Shown piece after piece: positions 43,474 through 52,441 of a DNA stretch of 64,000 nt. The DNA comes from JABDBE01 sp963832245 (GTDB taxonomy: Bacteria; Acidobacteriota; Terriglobia; Terriglobales; Acidobacteriaceae). Under the pieces are notes generated by a model that saw nothing but the letters and a program-made list of their open reading frames with translations, had not been told where the DNA came from and searched no databases. The stretch is from assembly GCA_963832245.1 (NCBI GenBank), contig CAWHTG010000004.1, forward strand, positions 1,240,001 through 1,304,000, given 5' to 3'. Made by a program: the position numbers and the translations under genes. The number at the start of each line of letters is the position of its first letter. Within the stretch, counting starts at the first letter, position 1.

Positions 43474-43645
43474 CCTTACACCCCAAACTTCGGTTGCGTA
43501 TTCGGCGATCGTGCGATCGCTCGAGAACTTCCCCGAGGCTGCTACATTCAAAGAGCGGCCTTGCGCGCCACTCGCTGGGATCGACATACAACGTGCATAG
43601 TCGCTCGTCTGCCTCGAGGTACGACTTCAGGTCCGCTTTTGTCAG
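43474..43645 (-). pseudogene. C-terminal remnant of a glycogen/maltodextrin phosphorylase
   Basis: In one minus-strand frame ADLKSYLEADERLCTLYVDP-SEW matches the family's LADYxSYxxxQxxVxxLYxxPxxW region. In another frame NVAASGKFSSDRTIAEYATE-VW matches the almost invariant C-terminal SGxFSSDRTIxEYAxxIW. Two single-base deletions, one just after the TGG codon and one before NVAA, explain the switch. The rest of the roughly 700-850-aa enzyme is not recognisable in the window. It is a decayed fragment between the DUF4136 gene and the TonB operon. Confidence 0.75.
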
Positions 43646-44049
43646 TTAACAGCTCCAAAGCTCCAGCTTGGCGCCCCGCCTCTGCGTTGCAACTCGCGCT
43701 GAATCTGTTCAATTTCCGCCACATTGTTTACAAGAACTGATGAACGTCCCGACTGACACACTCATTGACAGTGATTGCGAAGTCACCGGCGAGGATTATG
43801 TACAGCATGGCGAGCATGGCCTACTCCTCTGGGGCATTTGAAGATCGCACTTCGTATTCGCAATCCGGCTGCCAGCAGTGGCCAGTTGTAAGTGGTGAAA
43901 ATACATGTCTACCAATCGGATCGGAAGCTCCGACACAGACATCGAATGACCTGCCGAGGGCACAGACCGAATTTGGGCAGCAAGCCGAAGCTAGTCCCAG
44001 CCGCTGACCTGTACTTGGACTGGACATAAATTAATCTGCAATAGCTTCC
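43646..44049. other. Gene-free stretch beside the phosphorylase remnant
   Basis: No gene I can defend. A 29-codon minus-strand frame (MLAMLYIILAGDF..., 43826-43737) is preceded by GAGGAG but is too short to call. The area is probably decayed sequence. Confidence 0.4.
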
Positions 44050-45225
44050 TTACGGCTTTTCGGCAGGCGTTTGCTGAACCTGAATAGTGGGGATCCGATC
44101 TGCCTTCGTCGTATCAACCGAAACGATTCCAAAATTCCCGTTCGAGTCATGCGCTCGAATGGTCACTGTGGACTGTTCTCCCGAAGGTCCGGGAACCATC
44201 TTGCCGTCGACCAATACGGAGACGCGGAGACCCGAACCGGGATCGCCCGGATCGGTCTGTTCGACTTTTTGTTCGGTTGCTCGCTCACCAGTGGAACTCG
44301 AGCTCTCGGTACTGGTTTTGCGCTCGACGAGGTGCAGGCTGCCGTCCCGCGTAGTACCTGGAACATCGGTGGAATACGTTTCCACGACGCTGCGTTTTTC
44401 TCCGGAAGTACTCTCGGACTCCTGGCTCACGACATGTGAGACTTCGCCTAGCTTGCCTTCGGAGTCGAGCCGGGAAACGCGCTCCTCGGTGGTGCGGTTC
44501 GTCCCTTCTTGCCTGGTAGTGACTTGGCGTATCTCGCTCAGTTGCCACTTTCCGTTACCGTCCGGAAGCCATGTGGTTTTTTCAGTTTCCACCGTATCGT
44601 TCGCCGCTCGTTTGCTAAGTTCGCGCGTCTTGAAAGCGGGAGCCAAACCGCCGTTGACGCTTGGGAGCATTACCGTAACGTTCGTCTCCTCCGTGTCCTT
44701 CCCGAGGCTTTTCGTCTCCACGATTTCGCGCTGAACTGGCTGAAGGCTTCCATTGACATCAGGATTCGAGGTCACGCGTATCGCATTCGAGGCGCCGCCG
44801 GGCGGGATGTGTTTCTCTTCTTCGGTTACTTGCACGAGGGCTTTCATCCCATTCGCGTCTTGACCGAACGTACGCGTTGTGGTCCGTACCGTAGTGGCGT
44901 CTACTTGCAGCGTTTCCTTTTCGATGTCTAGGTAAGGTTCGAAACGTCCATCGGAGCCGCGGATCTGGACCGATCGCTCGTCCAGCGTCCGATTGCCGTT
45001 CTGCACGTGAGTTTCTGTGGTGCGCGTGGGATTCAGATTGTCGCTATTCGAGTCGGTTGTGACTGTCCACGATTGGTTCGGCGTCTCCGCTGTTCGGGAA
45101 TCAAATGTCTGCGCACGAAGGCGGGGATGAAAACAAAAACACGCGCTAATGGCGACAAGTAATACGCCTGCCTGACCGCAAATCCGCCGCGATCGCTCAT
45201 ACGTGTTCACCATTGGTATGGGCAT
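44050..45225 (-). CDS. Secreted protein of about seven degenerate 35-aa repeats
   Basis: A 391-aa protein with an N-terminal signal (AGVLLVAISACFCF...RAQ). Most of it is a tandem array of diverged units, each opening with a short turn (SDGRFEP, ANGMKAL, VNGSLQP, VNGGLAP, GNGKWQL, SEGKLGE, RDGSLHL). Each turn is followed by a strand and a Thr/Glu/Arg-rich stretch (TRQEGTNRTTEERVSRL). The pattern suggests an elongated beta structure, possibly extracellular or outer-membrane associated. No family recognised. Its ATG overlaps the stop of the 59-aa gene by one base (TGATG), so they are translationally coupled. Confidence 0.7.
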   Translation of the reverse strand: MPIPMVNTYERSRRICGQAGVLLVAISACFCFHPRLRAQTFDSRTAETPNQSWTVTTDSNSDNLNPTRTTETHVQNGNRTLDERSVQIRGSDGRFEPYLDIEKETLQVDATTVRTTTRTFGQDANGMKALVQVTEEEKHIPPGGASNAIRVTSNPDVNGSLQPVQREIVETKSLGKDTEETNVTVMLPSVNGGLAPAFKTRELSKRAANDTVETEKTTWLPDGNGKWQLSEIRQVTTRQEGTNRTTEERVSRLDSEGKLGEVSHVVSQESESTSGEKRSVVETYSTDVPGTTRDGSLHLVERKTSTESSSSTGERATEQKVEQTDPGDPGSGLRVSVLVDGKMVPGPSGEQSTVTIRAHDSNGNFGIVSVDTTKADRIPTIQVQQTPAEKP

Positions 45226-45404
45226 CAGTTAGACCACCAGTGCATTTGAAGCCGTCGATTTCCCTTTCTGTCGGTGACTACAATCCATCTCATGCGTACA
45301 GAGTCAAATTTAGCTTGGCTACTCTCGTACGCTGGCGGAACCGGCACGAGAGATTCCCTGGCCATCGTTGCTGAACGCATAATGAGCGGCGTCGTCGAGA
45401 ACAT
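45225..45404 (-). CDS. 59-aa protein coupled to the repeat protein gene
   Basis: A short protein (MFSTTPLIMRSATMARESLV...RRLQMHWWSN) with no recognised domain. The start at 45404 is decided by a strong AAGGAGG before the ATG; the frame could extend to 45461 (GTG), but that runs through this ribosome-binding site. It ends in TGATG with the next gene. Possibly a small regulatory or leader peptide for the repeat protein. Confidence 0.55.
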   Translation of the reverse strand: MFSTTPLIMRSATMARESLVPVPPAYESSQAKFDSVRMRWIVVTDRKGNRRLQMHWWSN

Positions 45405-45528
45405 TGTCCTTTCCTCCTTCTTCAAGATCTCTAGCATCAGAGCTGCCTTCTGCTGATTCACGCCACGGATGTTGCAGATCGGCCTCCATACTCACCACTT
45501 CTCTTCAACAGCTTGCGAGCGCTCGAAA

Positions 45529-46560
45529 CTAGTGCTTACCTCTGCTTGTGAATTTGCTCAAGATAAACTCCTGGGCCAAACCAAGTCCGACATGGAGGCC
45601 CATGTTGGTCCCGAAATTTCTGAATACAAGCCCAGTACCCTGATTCGAGCTTGGGTAGTAGGTGTTGGCAATGGCGCCTGAAATCAGAAGACCACCAATC
45701 TGAGAATAGTTCGGCTGCGATCTTCCGTTGTCTCCCTTGCAGACAAATGGAGCTAAAAACGCGTGCCAAGCCCGAGACGCCTTGGTCCCGGAACCCTGAT
45801 AGAAATAACGAGGGTCCTGATGCAGGAGAGATGGCAGAACTGCGTTGGCAAACAAGGCTTCAGTGGCGCCGCCGGCGAGGTTTGCGCCGAACCGCTCGTC
45901 ATATCCTTTTGCATTTTGGGGCCAATTGGGCGTGTTCGCGGATTGCTGAATGCCGGCCCATACAGCCTCCAACGCGAAGAAACTTGGATGGGTGAGACCT
46001 TTGTACGCGAGATGGAACTTCATACCCGCGGTGAGAGGCTCGGGGTGAGGGTCATAAGTCACATATATATTCGGGATAAAACTCAAAACGCGCTGCTGTT
46101 CTTCAGCTTTGAGCTGCTGGGCCGCAACTTCCTTCGACGAATAACTCACGTTAACCGCCCGCTGCACAGCCAGAATGCGGAGTTTGATATCGGTTAGTGT
46201 TTTGTCTTGCCCGGACTCGACTGTAACGGACGAGTTCCACCCTGCAAATCCTTCAGCGGCGATGTTGATCTGAAAAGTTCCCGATGTGACCTCGGGGAAT
46301 GCAAAAGTTCCATCGTCCCTTGTTACAGCCGTGAGCCGATCGCCAATCGTCGGCCCTTGAAGGATTACTGAGGCACCGGGAACCGGATCGTCGCTGGTAT
46401 CGACCACGGTACCGAGGATGCTTCCTGTTCTTGTATTGGGTACTTCAGCAGAGTGTGCAGGCGACGGCGCTACAAGGATCACTCCCAGGGCGATCAGCAC
46501 TAACACGTCTGTTAATTTCAGGAGAAGTTCCAAGGCCGAGGCGTGTGTATTGTTCTGCAT
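45529..46560 (-). CDS. Carboxypeptidase-regulatory-like exported protein
   Basis: 343 aa. Signal peptide (VLVLIALGVILVAPSPAHSA), a carboxypeptidase-regulatory beta domain (ILGTVVDTSDDPVPGASVIL, about 48-130), then a C-terminal region (PEPLTAGMKFHLAYKGLTHPSFFALEAVWAGI...FGANLAGGATEALFANAVLPSLLHQDPRYFYQG) seen in many acidobacterial outer-membrane proteins. The end (GLVFRNFGTNMGLHVGLGLAQEFI) could be barrel strands. It follows the TonB gene by 12 nt, so it is probably an operon partner. Confidence 0.75.
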   Translation of the reverse strand: MQNNTHASALELLLKLTDVLVLIALGVILVAPSPAHSAEVPNTRTGSILGTVVDTSDDPVPGASVILQGPTIGDRLTAVTRDDGTFAFPEVTSGTFQINIAAEGFAGWNSSVTVESGQDKTLTDIKLRILAVQRAVNVSYSSKEVAAQQLKAEEQQRVLSFIPNIYVTYDPHPEPLTAGMKFHLAYKGLTHPSFFALEAVWAGIQQSANTPNWPQNAKGYDERFGANLAGGATEALFANAVLPSLLHQDPRYFYQGSGTKASRAWHAFLAPFVCKGDNGRSQPNYSQIGGLLISGAIANTYYPSSNQGTGLVFRNFGTNMGLHVGLGLAQEFILSKFTSRGKH

Positions 46561-46572
46561 CGTTGATCGCTC

Positions 46573-47448
46573 CTAGCTTGCGGATAGGGTGAAGTTGATT
46601 GTGACGCGGGAGTCAATTTCAACCGGTTCTCCGTCTATTACGTATGGCTTGTAACGCCATTGCTTCACCGCATCGATAGCGGCTTGCGCGAGTATTGGTA
46701 AACCGCTCTCGACTCGCACATCCTTCACGCTGCCATCCTTCCCGATCACGGCCATCAGCACTACCGTTCCTTCAATCCGCGCCCGACCAGCCTCCGGCGG
46801 ATACTGCGGCGCAACGTCGTGGATTAAGTTCGCCTCTGCTACCCGGGAGGCGATACGCATTCTTTTAACCGGCGTCGGCACAGGCGATTTCGCAAGGATT
46901 GGAACGGTTGACGCGCTATTCAGCATTTCGCTAAACACTCCGCCGGGAACGCCGCCGACCACTCCCCCCGGAACTCCCCCAATCATTCCGCCCGTTGTGC
47001 CGACCGGCGATGGTGGCGCTTCTTGCGTTTTATGCACTGGCGCGGTAATGCCAGTGCTTGTTGGCGTGTATGTGGACGAGGCCTTAGGCGCTTGAACCTT
47101 CGTGTGATTTCCACCCGCGGCTGGTGCAGGCGGCAGATATAACATTGTCAGCGTCTCTCTCTTGGGGAGTGGATCCGTGCGAAGCAGCGGAATAACAATT
47201 GCCGCCATTAGCAAGAGCGACAGACAGGCCAACGATCCAATTGCCGCCCAGGGATTTCCCGGTCGCGATTCGACTATATAAAAAATGTCACCGAGTTCTT
47301 TTCCTTGAAGGTTGGAACGAACGTGAAGCTGTTTTTCCTCCTCGGACGGCAATGCTTGAAGCCGCGAATCAGTTCGCAGCCCTGGCCTCTGAACGGTCGG
47401 GTATGCGACGCGATGAGCTAAGTCCGAAGGATGGTCACAAGTTGCCAT
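46573..47448 (-). CDS. TonB-family energy transducer
   Basis: 291 aa. One membrane helix (AAIGSLACLSLLLMAAIVIPLL, about 68-90), a periplasmic Pro/Ala- and Gly-rich spacer with a repeated IGGVPGGVVGGVPGGV segment, and a C-terminal TonB domain (about 205-291: HDVAPQYPPEAGRARIEGTVVLMAVIGKDGSVKDVRV, AAIDAVKQWRYKPYVIDGEPVEIDSRVTINFTL). It energises outer-membrane receptors. No ExbB/ExbD genes are nearby, so it must use shared ones. It has an unusually long cytoplasmic N-terminus (about 65 aa). First gene of the run to 44050. Confidence 0.85.
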   Translation of the reverse strand: MATCDHPSDLAHRVAYPTVQRPGLRTDSRLQALPSEEEKQLHVRSNLQGKELGDIFYIVESRPGNPWAAIGSLACLSLLLMAAIVIPLLRTDPLPKRETLTMLYLPPAPAAGGNHTKVQAPKASSTYTPTSTGITAPVHKTQEAPPSPVGTTGGMIGGVPGGVVGGVPGGVFSEMLNSASTVPILAKSPVPTPVKRMRIASRVAEANLIHDVAPQYPPEAGRARIEGTVVLMAVIGKDGSVKDVRVESGLPILAQAAIDAVKQWRYKPYVIDGEPVEIDSRVTINFTLSAS

Positions 47449-47640
47449 AGCGCATTTGAAAAAAGCATTTTGAGGACCAAGTGGAACTTCTTGTAGGCGA
47501 GGGAGATGGACTATTGAAATCGCATTGCATGTGCCCTCATGAGGGCATCTGCCTGCAAAAGGTCATAAGCACATGCAGGGCTGGGGCGCAATGGCTGCTG
47601 AGAGGACGAAGAAACGGCGCAGGCGTGTGCTAACGCCCGC

Positions 47641-47955
47641 TTACAACAGTTGTCTGCGTGGCAGGAGCTTCCTAGTAAGAGAAAAGCCTGCGAATGATCC
47701 GACCAGTCCCCCCACAATAATCGAGAGAATGTAGGTCCCAATGAGCATGAGCCCAGACCACCGTCCCAAGTGCTGCAAACCAACCCTCGGCCCCAGGTAG
47801 AGTACGACTGTCGATAGAAGAAAGGACACCAGTGTCGCGCCTGTCGAAACTGTAATCAGGTAGCTCCCTATGCGGCGAACTCCTCGGAAGCAGACGAATA
47901 CAGCTCCGGCCAACACGCACAACATCCAAGCCGGAATGATGAAAAAGTATGGCAT
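47641..47955 (-). CDS. Small membrane protein
   Basis: 104 aa with three hydrophobic segments (FIIPAWMLCVLAGAVFVCF, LITVSTGATLVSFLLSTVVLYL, LMLIGTYILSIIVGGLVGSFAGF) and a basic C-terminus (TRKLLPRRQ). No family recognised. It precedes the TonB gene by 192 nt on the same strand. Inner-membrane location inferred. Confidence 0.5.
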   Translation of the reverse strand: MPYFFIIPAWMLCVLAGAVFVCFRGVRRIGSYLITVSTGATLVSFLLSTVVLYLGPRVGLQHLGRWSGLMLIGTYILSIIVGGLVGSFAGFSLTRKLLPRRQLL

Positions 47956-48076
47956 AGCGCCAAGCTTAAGTCGTGTTGTGCCTGTGGCGCTAGATTACTG
48001 TCGTAAATTGCCCTAGCGCAAGGTCGGGGCCGGGTTGTGCGGACGTAATTTACGTGAAGGGTTATCAACAATCATC

Positions 48077-48628
48077 GTGAAAAAGGCCATTCGTTTCGCC
48101 ACCGTTCTGTCTGCCGCAGTTCTGCTCGCCCGCTCGCAGCAGCCTGTTCGCATTGCGAAGCCAATCGCAGCCGATGGAGAATACATCGGTTTGCAACCGA
48201 TGCCGCGCCTGACGCCGGAAGACCGGGATACCGCTTGGTTTCACGAAAACCGGCTTTTGATTAGGGGCGACGAAGCCATTTTGGACATGGTGCCGATCAC
48301 CATCCGGCATTCCCAAAGAGGATATTCCGCTTCCGACGGCGGCTTCTTCACCTACAGGGCCAAGTTTTCCCGCGAACATGCCCGTCCGGTAATCGCTCTT
48401 CGATTGGTTCAGGCAGACTACGCCATGATTGTTGTTTGTAATTCGGACGGAAGCAAATACGACGCCTACAGCGAGATCAAGACCTATCCGGTGACGTTTT
48501 CTGCCGGAGTAATTAAGATCAACGGCGTCCGATACAAGCGGGCGAAGTTCGATGAATCCACGCGAGAACACCTCTTACATGTGCTTGACAGCGAACCGAT
48601 GGAGAAGCTGACGACGGCACCGAAATAG
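48077..48628 (+). CDS. Uncharacterised secreted protein
   Basis: About 183 aa with a signal peptide (KKAIRFATVLSAAVLLARSQQ) and a beta-rich body (GEYIGLQPMPRLTPEDRDTAWFHENRLLIRGDEAILDMVPITIRH, SDGGFFTYRAKF). No known family. I start it at the GTG at 48077 so the signal peptide is N-terminal. Upstream codons back to 48035 look non-coding. It stands alone between oppositely oriented genes. Confidence 0.55.
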   Translation: MKKAIRFATVLSAAVLLARSQQPVRIAKPIAADGEYIGLQPMPRLTPEDRDTAWFHENRLLIRGDEAILDMVPITIRHSQRGYSASDGGFFTYRAKFSREHARPVIALRLVQADYAMIVVCNSDGSKYDAYSEIKTYPVTFSAGVIKINGVRYKRAKFDESTREHLLHVLDSEPMEKLTTAPK

Positions 48629-48684
48629 CTGCGTTGGGCGTAACTGTTGATAAATCCCTATTGCACTCAAAATCCATTCTTCGG

Positions 48685-49464
48685 CTACTGTAGCTGCAGT
48701 GCTTCGCTGCGGGGCGAGGCTACTGTTGCGCCTCCAGCCTGCGTGACCTGGTAATCGCGATATTCAATGCTTAGAACCGCTGTGCCGAAAACGCGCACCT
48801 TGGTTTCGCTCTCGTTGGATTCCGGCAACCAGAAGTCACCGATTTTCTGGTAGCGACGTTTGAAGTCAGTTTTGACAGTCCACCACGAAGGGTTGACAGC
48901 CGGCTCGCCCTCGACTCGAGTTATCGCGAAGTCTTTCGCATTCACCCAAATGTGGCCTCGAAACAGAAACTTGTTCTTGCTTCGCGGCTGCGCATCGAGC
49001 ACATAGAATTCGTCTGTATCGGTCTTCTCGTAATCAGACACTTGAAATGTATAGTTCTCGGGCGTGATCGCCGAACGCTGCTGATTCTCATCCCGCATCG
49101 ACTCCTGTTCCGCCTCCAGGAGTTTCTTGAAAACGCGGTCCCGCACCGTCCCGGAGCCGCTTTCTGACACGATCGTGAACTCTTTCTTATTCGGCGCCTG
49201 GTAGTCAGTGCGTACGACCATGTCGGCCTTCTTATGTGACAGACAGTGGCACTCCAGGTGATAGCTGCGAACACTGGAGTAGCTTTCGAGTGCTTTGCCA
49301 CGCACTTCGTTCATCTCTACAACATGTCCGATCACCTCATCAGCGCTCAGACGTGCAGAAACATTTGCCTGCTGTGCAAGTGCCGGGACGCCGATGATCA
49401 AAAAAGCGAATGCGCGCATAAACCAGCGCCCATCAGATTTTCTCGCGTGGTTAAGCGGAGTCAT
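48685..49464 (-). CDS. LolA-fold outer-membrane-lipoprotein-sorting-like protein
   Basis: 259 aa. Signal segment (MRAFAFLIIGVPALAQQ) and a beta-rich domain typical of LolA-like acidobacterial proteins: YHLECHCLSHKKADMVVRTDYQAPNKKEFTIVSESG, YEKTDTDEFYVLDAQPRSKNKFLFRGHIWVNAKDFAITRVEGEP, RYQKIGDFWLPESNESETKVRVFGTAVLSIEYRDYQV. It is probably periplasmic. Its ATG overlaps the end of the glycosyltransferase gene by 4 nt (ATGA), so it is the last gene of a coupled operon that builds or exports a surface glycolipid. Confidence 0.68.
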   Translation of the reverse strand: MTPLNHARKSDGRWFMRAFAFLIIGVPALAQQANVSARLSADEVIGHVVEMNEVRGKALESYSSVRSYHLECHCLSHKKADMVVRTDYQAPNKKEFTIVSESGSGTVRDRVFKKLLEAEQESMRDENQQRSAITPENYTFQVSDYEKTDTDEFYVLDAQPRSKNKFLFRGHIWVNAKDFAITRVEGEPAVNPSWWTVKTDFKRRYQKIGDFWLPESNESETKVRVFGTAVLSIEYRDYQVTQAGGATVASPRSEALQLQ

Positions 49465-51191
49465 TGTATGAGTTTCCTGGTGAGATCTGAGAATCCAAAC
49501 CTGCTGTTTGTCGATGCGGTTTCTTGAGCATCGTTCTCGAACCGAGGTGGTGCGCTGCGCAACTGGATTAGCGCCAACTCTTCCTTACCGCTCTTCGGCC
49601 CCGCCACGGACGGATCGAAGAGATAAATCGTGCTCGCCAAAACCGGTCCGACGCGGATGTGACTGTGAGGCATCCCGGAGTTTCCCAAAGCATCAAAAAA
49701 TCTCTGCGTCTCAAAGAAACGGCGCGAAGGCTCAAGCACGATCAGATCTCCGTCCCGCGGTGCATAATGCGTGTCGTAAAGCGGCATAATCCGAAGGTCC
49801 GCGCGCCCGCAGGCCTGCAGGTAATACGCCATGCTCATCGGTCTTGCGGTTGCTACCGTCGCCGCAGCAGGCGCGAACGGACACATCTTTTGCGCTACTT
49901 CACGCGTGTCAAACTCGGACACCTCATCCGGTGCAAAGTAGCGTGTAATGTTCTGCTTCTCTCCCCCAATTGAGTTCAGGAAGAACGAATAGTAGGGCGC
50001 CCAAGACTGCAATTCAAGGAGCGGCCATGCAAGCAAAATGACGGCGGCAAGAGTCACGAAGACCTGGGAAAGGACTTTCCCTTTCGCGGCCTTCAGTGCT
50101 TGTTGGACCGCGTATCCGCCTGCCAGGTACAGGAAGGGCAGGAGCGGAAGTGAATATCGGATCCACTTGGCTCCACTGACTGACAGCCCGACTAATTGAA
50201 GCACTGCGAAGGACAGAAAAAAGCACGACGCGAGCGTCCGGCGATCTCGCAAAAGCAGTACGGAGCCAACAATGACGGCCATGAGGATTGGAATCGGTGT
50301 CTTTATCAGAACCAGCCAGAGATAGTAGAACCACGGCACTCCAGCAAGCAGACGCGAGGGGAAGTTCATATAGAGCCTGCCGTCGAAATCGTAGCCACTG
50401 TGCCTGATCCCATCATGATGGAGCCAATGCACGATGGCATTGAAGTTGGCCGGAGACAGAATGACCGGGTTCACCACAACAAAGGTAAGCAACATCACGA
50501 GGAAAAACCGTCTGTAGCTGAATTGAGACGGTTTGCGATTCAGCCCCATTCTTCCGGCAAGAAGCCAGGCAAGCGCATTCAAGCCAAGAAGGTGAAGAAT
50601 GTACTGCGAGGCAAGACCCAGGCCAAAGCTGATTGCGCTCAGGTCGTACCTTCGCCGTGCCGTCCGGCCCGCTTCTGCCTGTTGGGCGCAACAGTAGAAA
50701 TAACAAGCCAGTAGGGTGAAGAACGTGAGCGGCGTTTCCTCCTTCGTAAGCCGATTCAACGCCACTGGCAAGGGCGCAACTGCCCAGAAAAAACTTGCCG
50801 CAAAAGACCCAGCAACACCCATCATTCGACGGCAGAATAAATAGAGGATTGCTGTCGTCGCCGCGCCGAATAGCACGTTGGGAAAGCGAAGCCAGCCCTC
50901 GGGCTTCAATGAAGGCCAGCCATGCGTCGCGGCCATTCGATCCCATCGCTCACCGATCGTCAGGCTCGCCCAAGCCAGCACCTTCGGCAGCATTGGGTGC
51001 TCGCTGTTGACGCCGACAAAGTGTCCGTGTCGATACTCTTGAACGGCCGACCATTTGGCCACTTCATCCTCGGACAGGCTGTTAAAATCGACCCGGTAGA
51101 GGCGAACTGAAAATGCCAGCAGCGTTAGCAGGAGTATGATCACGGCTTCCTGATAGCGGCCAACGCAACGATATTGAAAGGTACTCAGCAC
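49461..51191 (-). CDS. ArnT/PMT-like membrane glycosyltransferase (GT39/GT83-type)
   Basis: A 576-aa integral membrane enzyme. It has an N-terminal luminal acidic motif (RVDFNSLSEDEVAKWSAV), as in the dolichyl/undecaprenyl-phosphate-sugar-dependent transferases, at least nine hydrophobic segments, and a soluble C-terminal domain (APDEVSEFDTREVAQKMCPFAP...). It would move a sugar from a lipid carrier to a lipid or protein outside the inner membrane. It starts at GTG behind TTGGAG. It follows the GT2 synthase by 31 nt, which would make its lipid-linked donor. Substrate unknown. Confidence 0.82.
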   Translation of the reverse strand: MLSTFQYRCVGRYQEAVIILLLTLLAFSVRLYRVDFNSLSEDEVAKWSAVQEYRHGHFVGVNSEHPMLPKVLAWASLTIGERWDRMAATHGWPSLKPEGWLRFPNVLFGAATTAILYLFCRRMMGVAGSFAASFFWAVAPLPVALNRLTKEETPLTFFTLLACYFYCCAQQAEAGRTARRRYDLSAISFGLGLASQYILHLLGLNALAWLLAGRMGLNRKPSQFSYRRFFLVMLLTFVVVNPVILSPANFNAIVHWLHHDGIRHSGYDFDGRLYMNFPSRLLAGVPWFYYLWLVLIKTPIPILMAVIVGSVLLLRDRRTLASCFFLSFAVLQLVGLSVSGAKWIRYSLPLLPFLYLAGGYAVQQALKAAKGKVLSQVFVTLAAVILLAWPLLELQSWAPYYSFFLNSIGGEKQNITRYFAPDEVSEFDTREVAQKMCPFAPAAATVATARPMSMAYYLQACGRADLRIMPLYDTHYAPRDGDLIVLEPSRRFFETQRFFDALGNSGMPHSHIRVGPVLASTIYLFDPSVAGPKSGKEELALIQLRSAPPRFENDAQETASTNSRFGFSDLTRKLIQ

Positions 51192-51222
51192 AGATGCTCC
51201 AATTTGCGGCGCGACCGCATGT

Positions 51223-52233
51223 TCATGAACCCACCTGCGAAGTAAGGGGAAGCCTCAGGCTGGCCTGCACCTCACGTACCTCGGACACCGCGTAGGGTTT
51301 CCGCGCAGACGGATTGAAATACTGCCAAACATTCAGCTCACCGAGTAAGCCGAGCGCCACCAGTTGCAGCCCCACCAGGATCAGCACGGCCGCAAAGATC
51401 AGCAGCAACCCGTGTTGCTGTACGACGTCGGTCCGGGTAAAGACTTTCCATACCAGCAGCCAGAGTGCAACCAGCGATCCGACACCCATGTTGATCACGC
51501 CCAGCCGGCCGAAGAAGTGCAGCGGGCGCGACATGTAGCGCAGGAGAAATCGGATCGTCATGAGATCGAAAAATACCCGGAACGTCCGAGAAATGTTGTA
51601 GTGCGATTCGCCGTGCTTGCGATGGTTGTTCTGAATGGGTATTTCACAGATCGAGGCTCCGTAGGCCGAAGCTATTGCCGGAATGAATCGGTGCATTTCG
51701 CCATAGAGCGGTAGTTGCCGCAGCAGGTCGCCTCGGTACGCCTTGAACGTTGTCCCAAAGTCGTGGATGTTGACGCCGCTGAGCTTGGCCATTAGCCAAT
51801 TGGCACAGCGGGAAGGAATCTTCCGCAGTAACAAGTTGTCGATGCGGTGGCTGCGCCACCCACTTACGATGTCGTAGCCCTCTTCAATCTTTGCCAGGAA
51901 AACTGGGATCTCTGCGGGATCGTGCTGAAGGTCGCCATCCATAGCGATCACATATTCGCCAGCGCTGTGCGCAAATCCCGCAGCCAGCGCGGCAGTCTGG
52001 CCGAAGTTTCGACGCAGCCGAACCGCGACTACATGAGGGTCGATCTCTGCGAGTTCGTTCAGCAATTTGTAAGTAAGATCGCTGCTGCCATCATCGACAA
52101 AGACGAACTCGTAACTACGACCAAGCTCCTCCATGACGCCTTGCAGGCGGCCATACAGTTCAATGACGTTAGCTTCCTCGTTATGAAAAGGAACAACGAC
52201 AGAAATTGTGGGGGCTGTCTTGATATCAGGCAT
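51223..52233 (-). CDS. Polyprenyl-phosphate glycosyltransferase (GT2, ArnC/DPM1-like)
   Basis: A 336-aa GT-A enzyme with two C-terminal membrane helices. Motifs: ISVVVPFHNEEANV at the N-terminus, FVFVDDGSSDLTY, the DxD-type AMDGDLQHDPAEIP, RNFGQTAALAAGF and the acceptor-side HGESHYNISRTF. It makes an undecaprenyl-phosphate sugar for the downstream GT39-like transferase. I use the ATG at 52233, preceded by AAGGA, 8 nt inside the end of the 71-aa gene. The alternative at 52269 would overlap that gene more. Confidence 0.88.
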   Translation of the reverse strand: MPDIKTAPTISVVVPFHNEEANVIELYGRLQGVMEELGRSYEFVFVDDGSSDLTYKLLNELAEIDPHVVAVRLRRNFGQTAALAAGFAHSAGEYVIAMDGDLQHDPAEIPVFLAKIEEGYDIVSGWRSHRIDNLLLRKIPSRCANWLMAKLSGVNIHDFGTTFKAYRGDLLRQLPLYGEMHRFIPAIASAYGASICEIPIQNNHRKHGESHYNISRTFRVFFDLMTIRFLLRYMSRPLHFFGRLGVINMGVGSLVALWLLVWKVFTRTDVVQQHGLLLIFAAVLILVGLQLVALGLLGELNVWQYFNPSARKPYAVSEVREVQASLRLPLTSQVGS

Positions 52234-52441
52234 GCTGTGCCGTCCTTGTGAAGGCGCGATCGTCCGCATTGAGCCATTCCCAGTTCTGCTCGTTCAGCAA
52301 CACTTCGGACTTGTGGCCCAATTCGTTGAGTAGCGCGCACAGCCAGTTTGCAAACTCCCAATTTTGATCGCAGACACGCAACACACTTTGTCCATCGCGC
52401 TGGATCGCGGGGACGCCATTGATTACTTTTGTGGCGTACAT
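52226..52441 (-). CDS. 71-aa protein at the head of the glycosyltransferase operon
   Basis: A small soluble protein (YATKVINGVPAIQRDGQSVL...ANWLCALLNELGHKSEVLL) of no known family. It is strongly supported by AAGGAGTGAAAT directly before the ATG and by an 8-nt overlap with the GT2 gene, which implies translational coupling. The role is probably regulatory or structural in this operon; unknown. Confidence 0.65.
   Translation of the reverse strand: MYATKVINGVPAIQRDGQSVLRVCDQNWEFANWLCALLNELGHKSEVLLNEQNWEWLNADDRAFTRTAQHA

Noticed and set aside
43294..43740. Plus-strand ORF of 148 aa
   Set aside because: Overlaps the start of the DUF4136 gene and the phosphorylase remnant in antisense.
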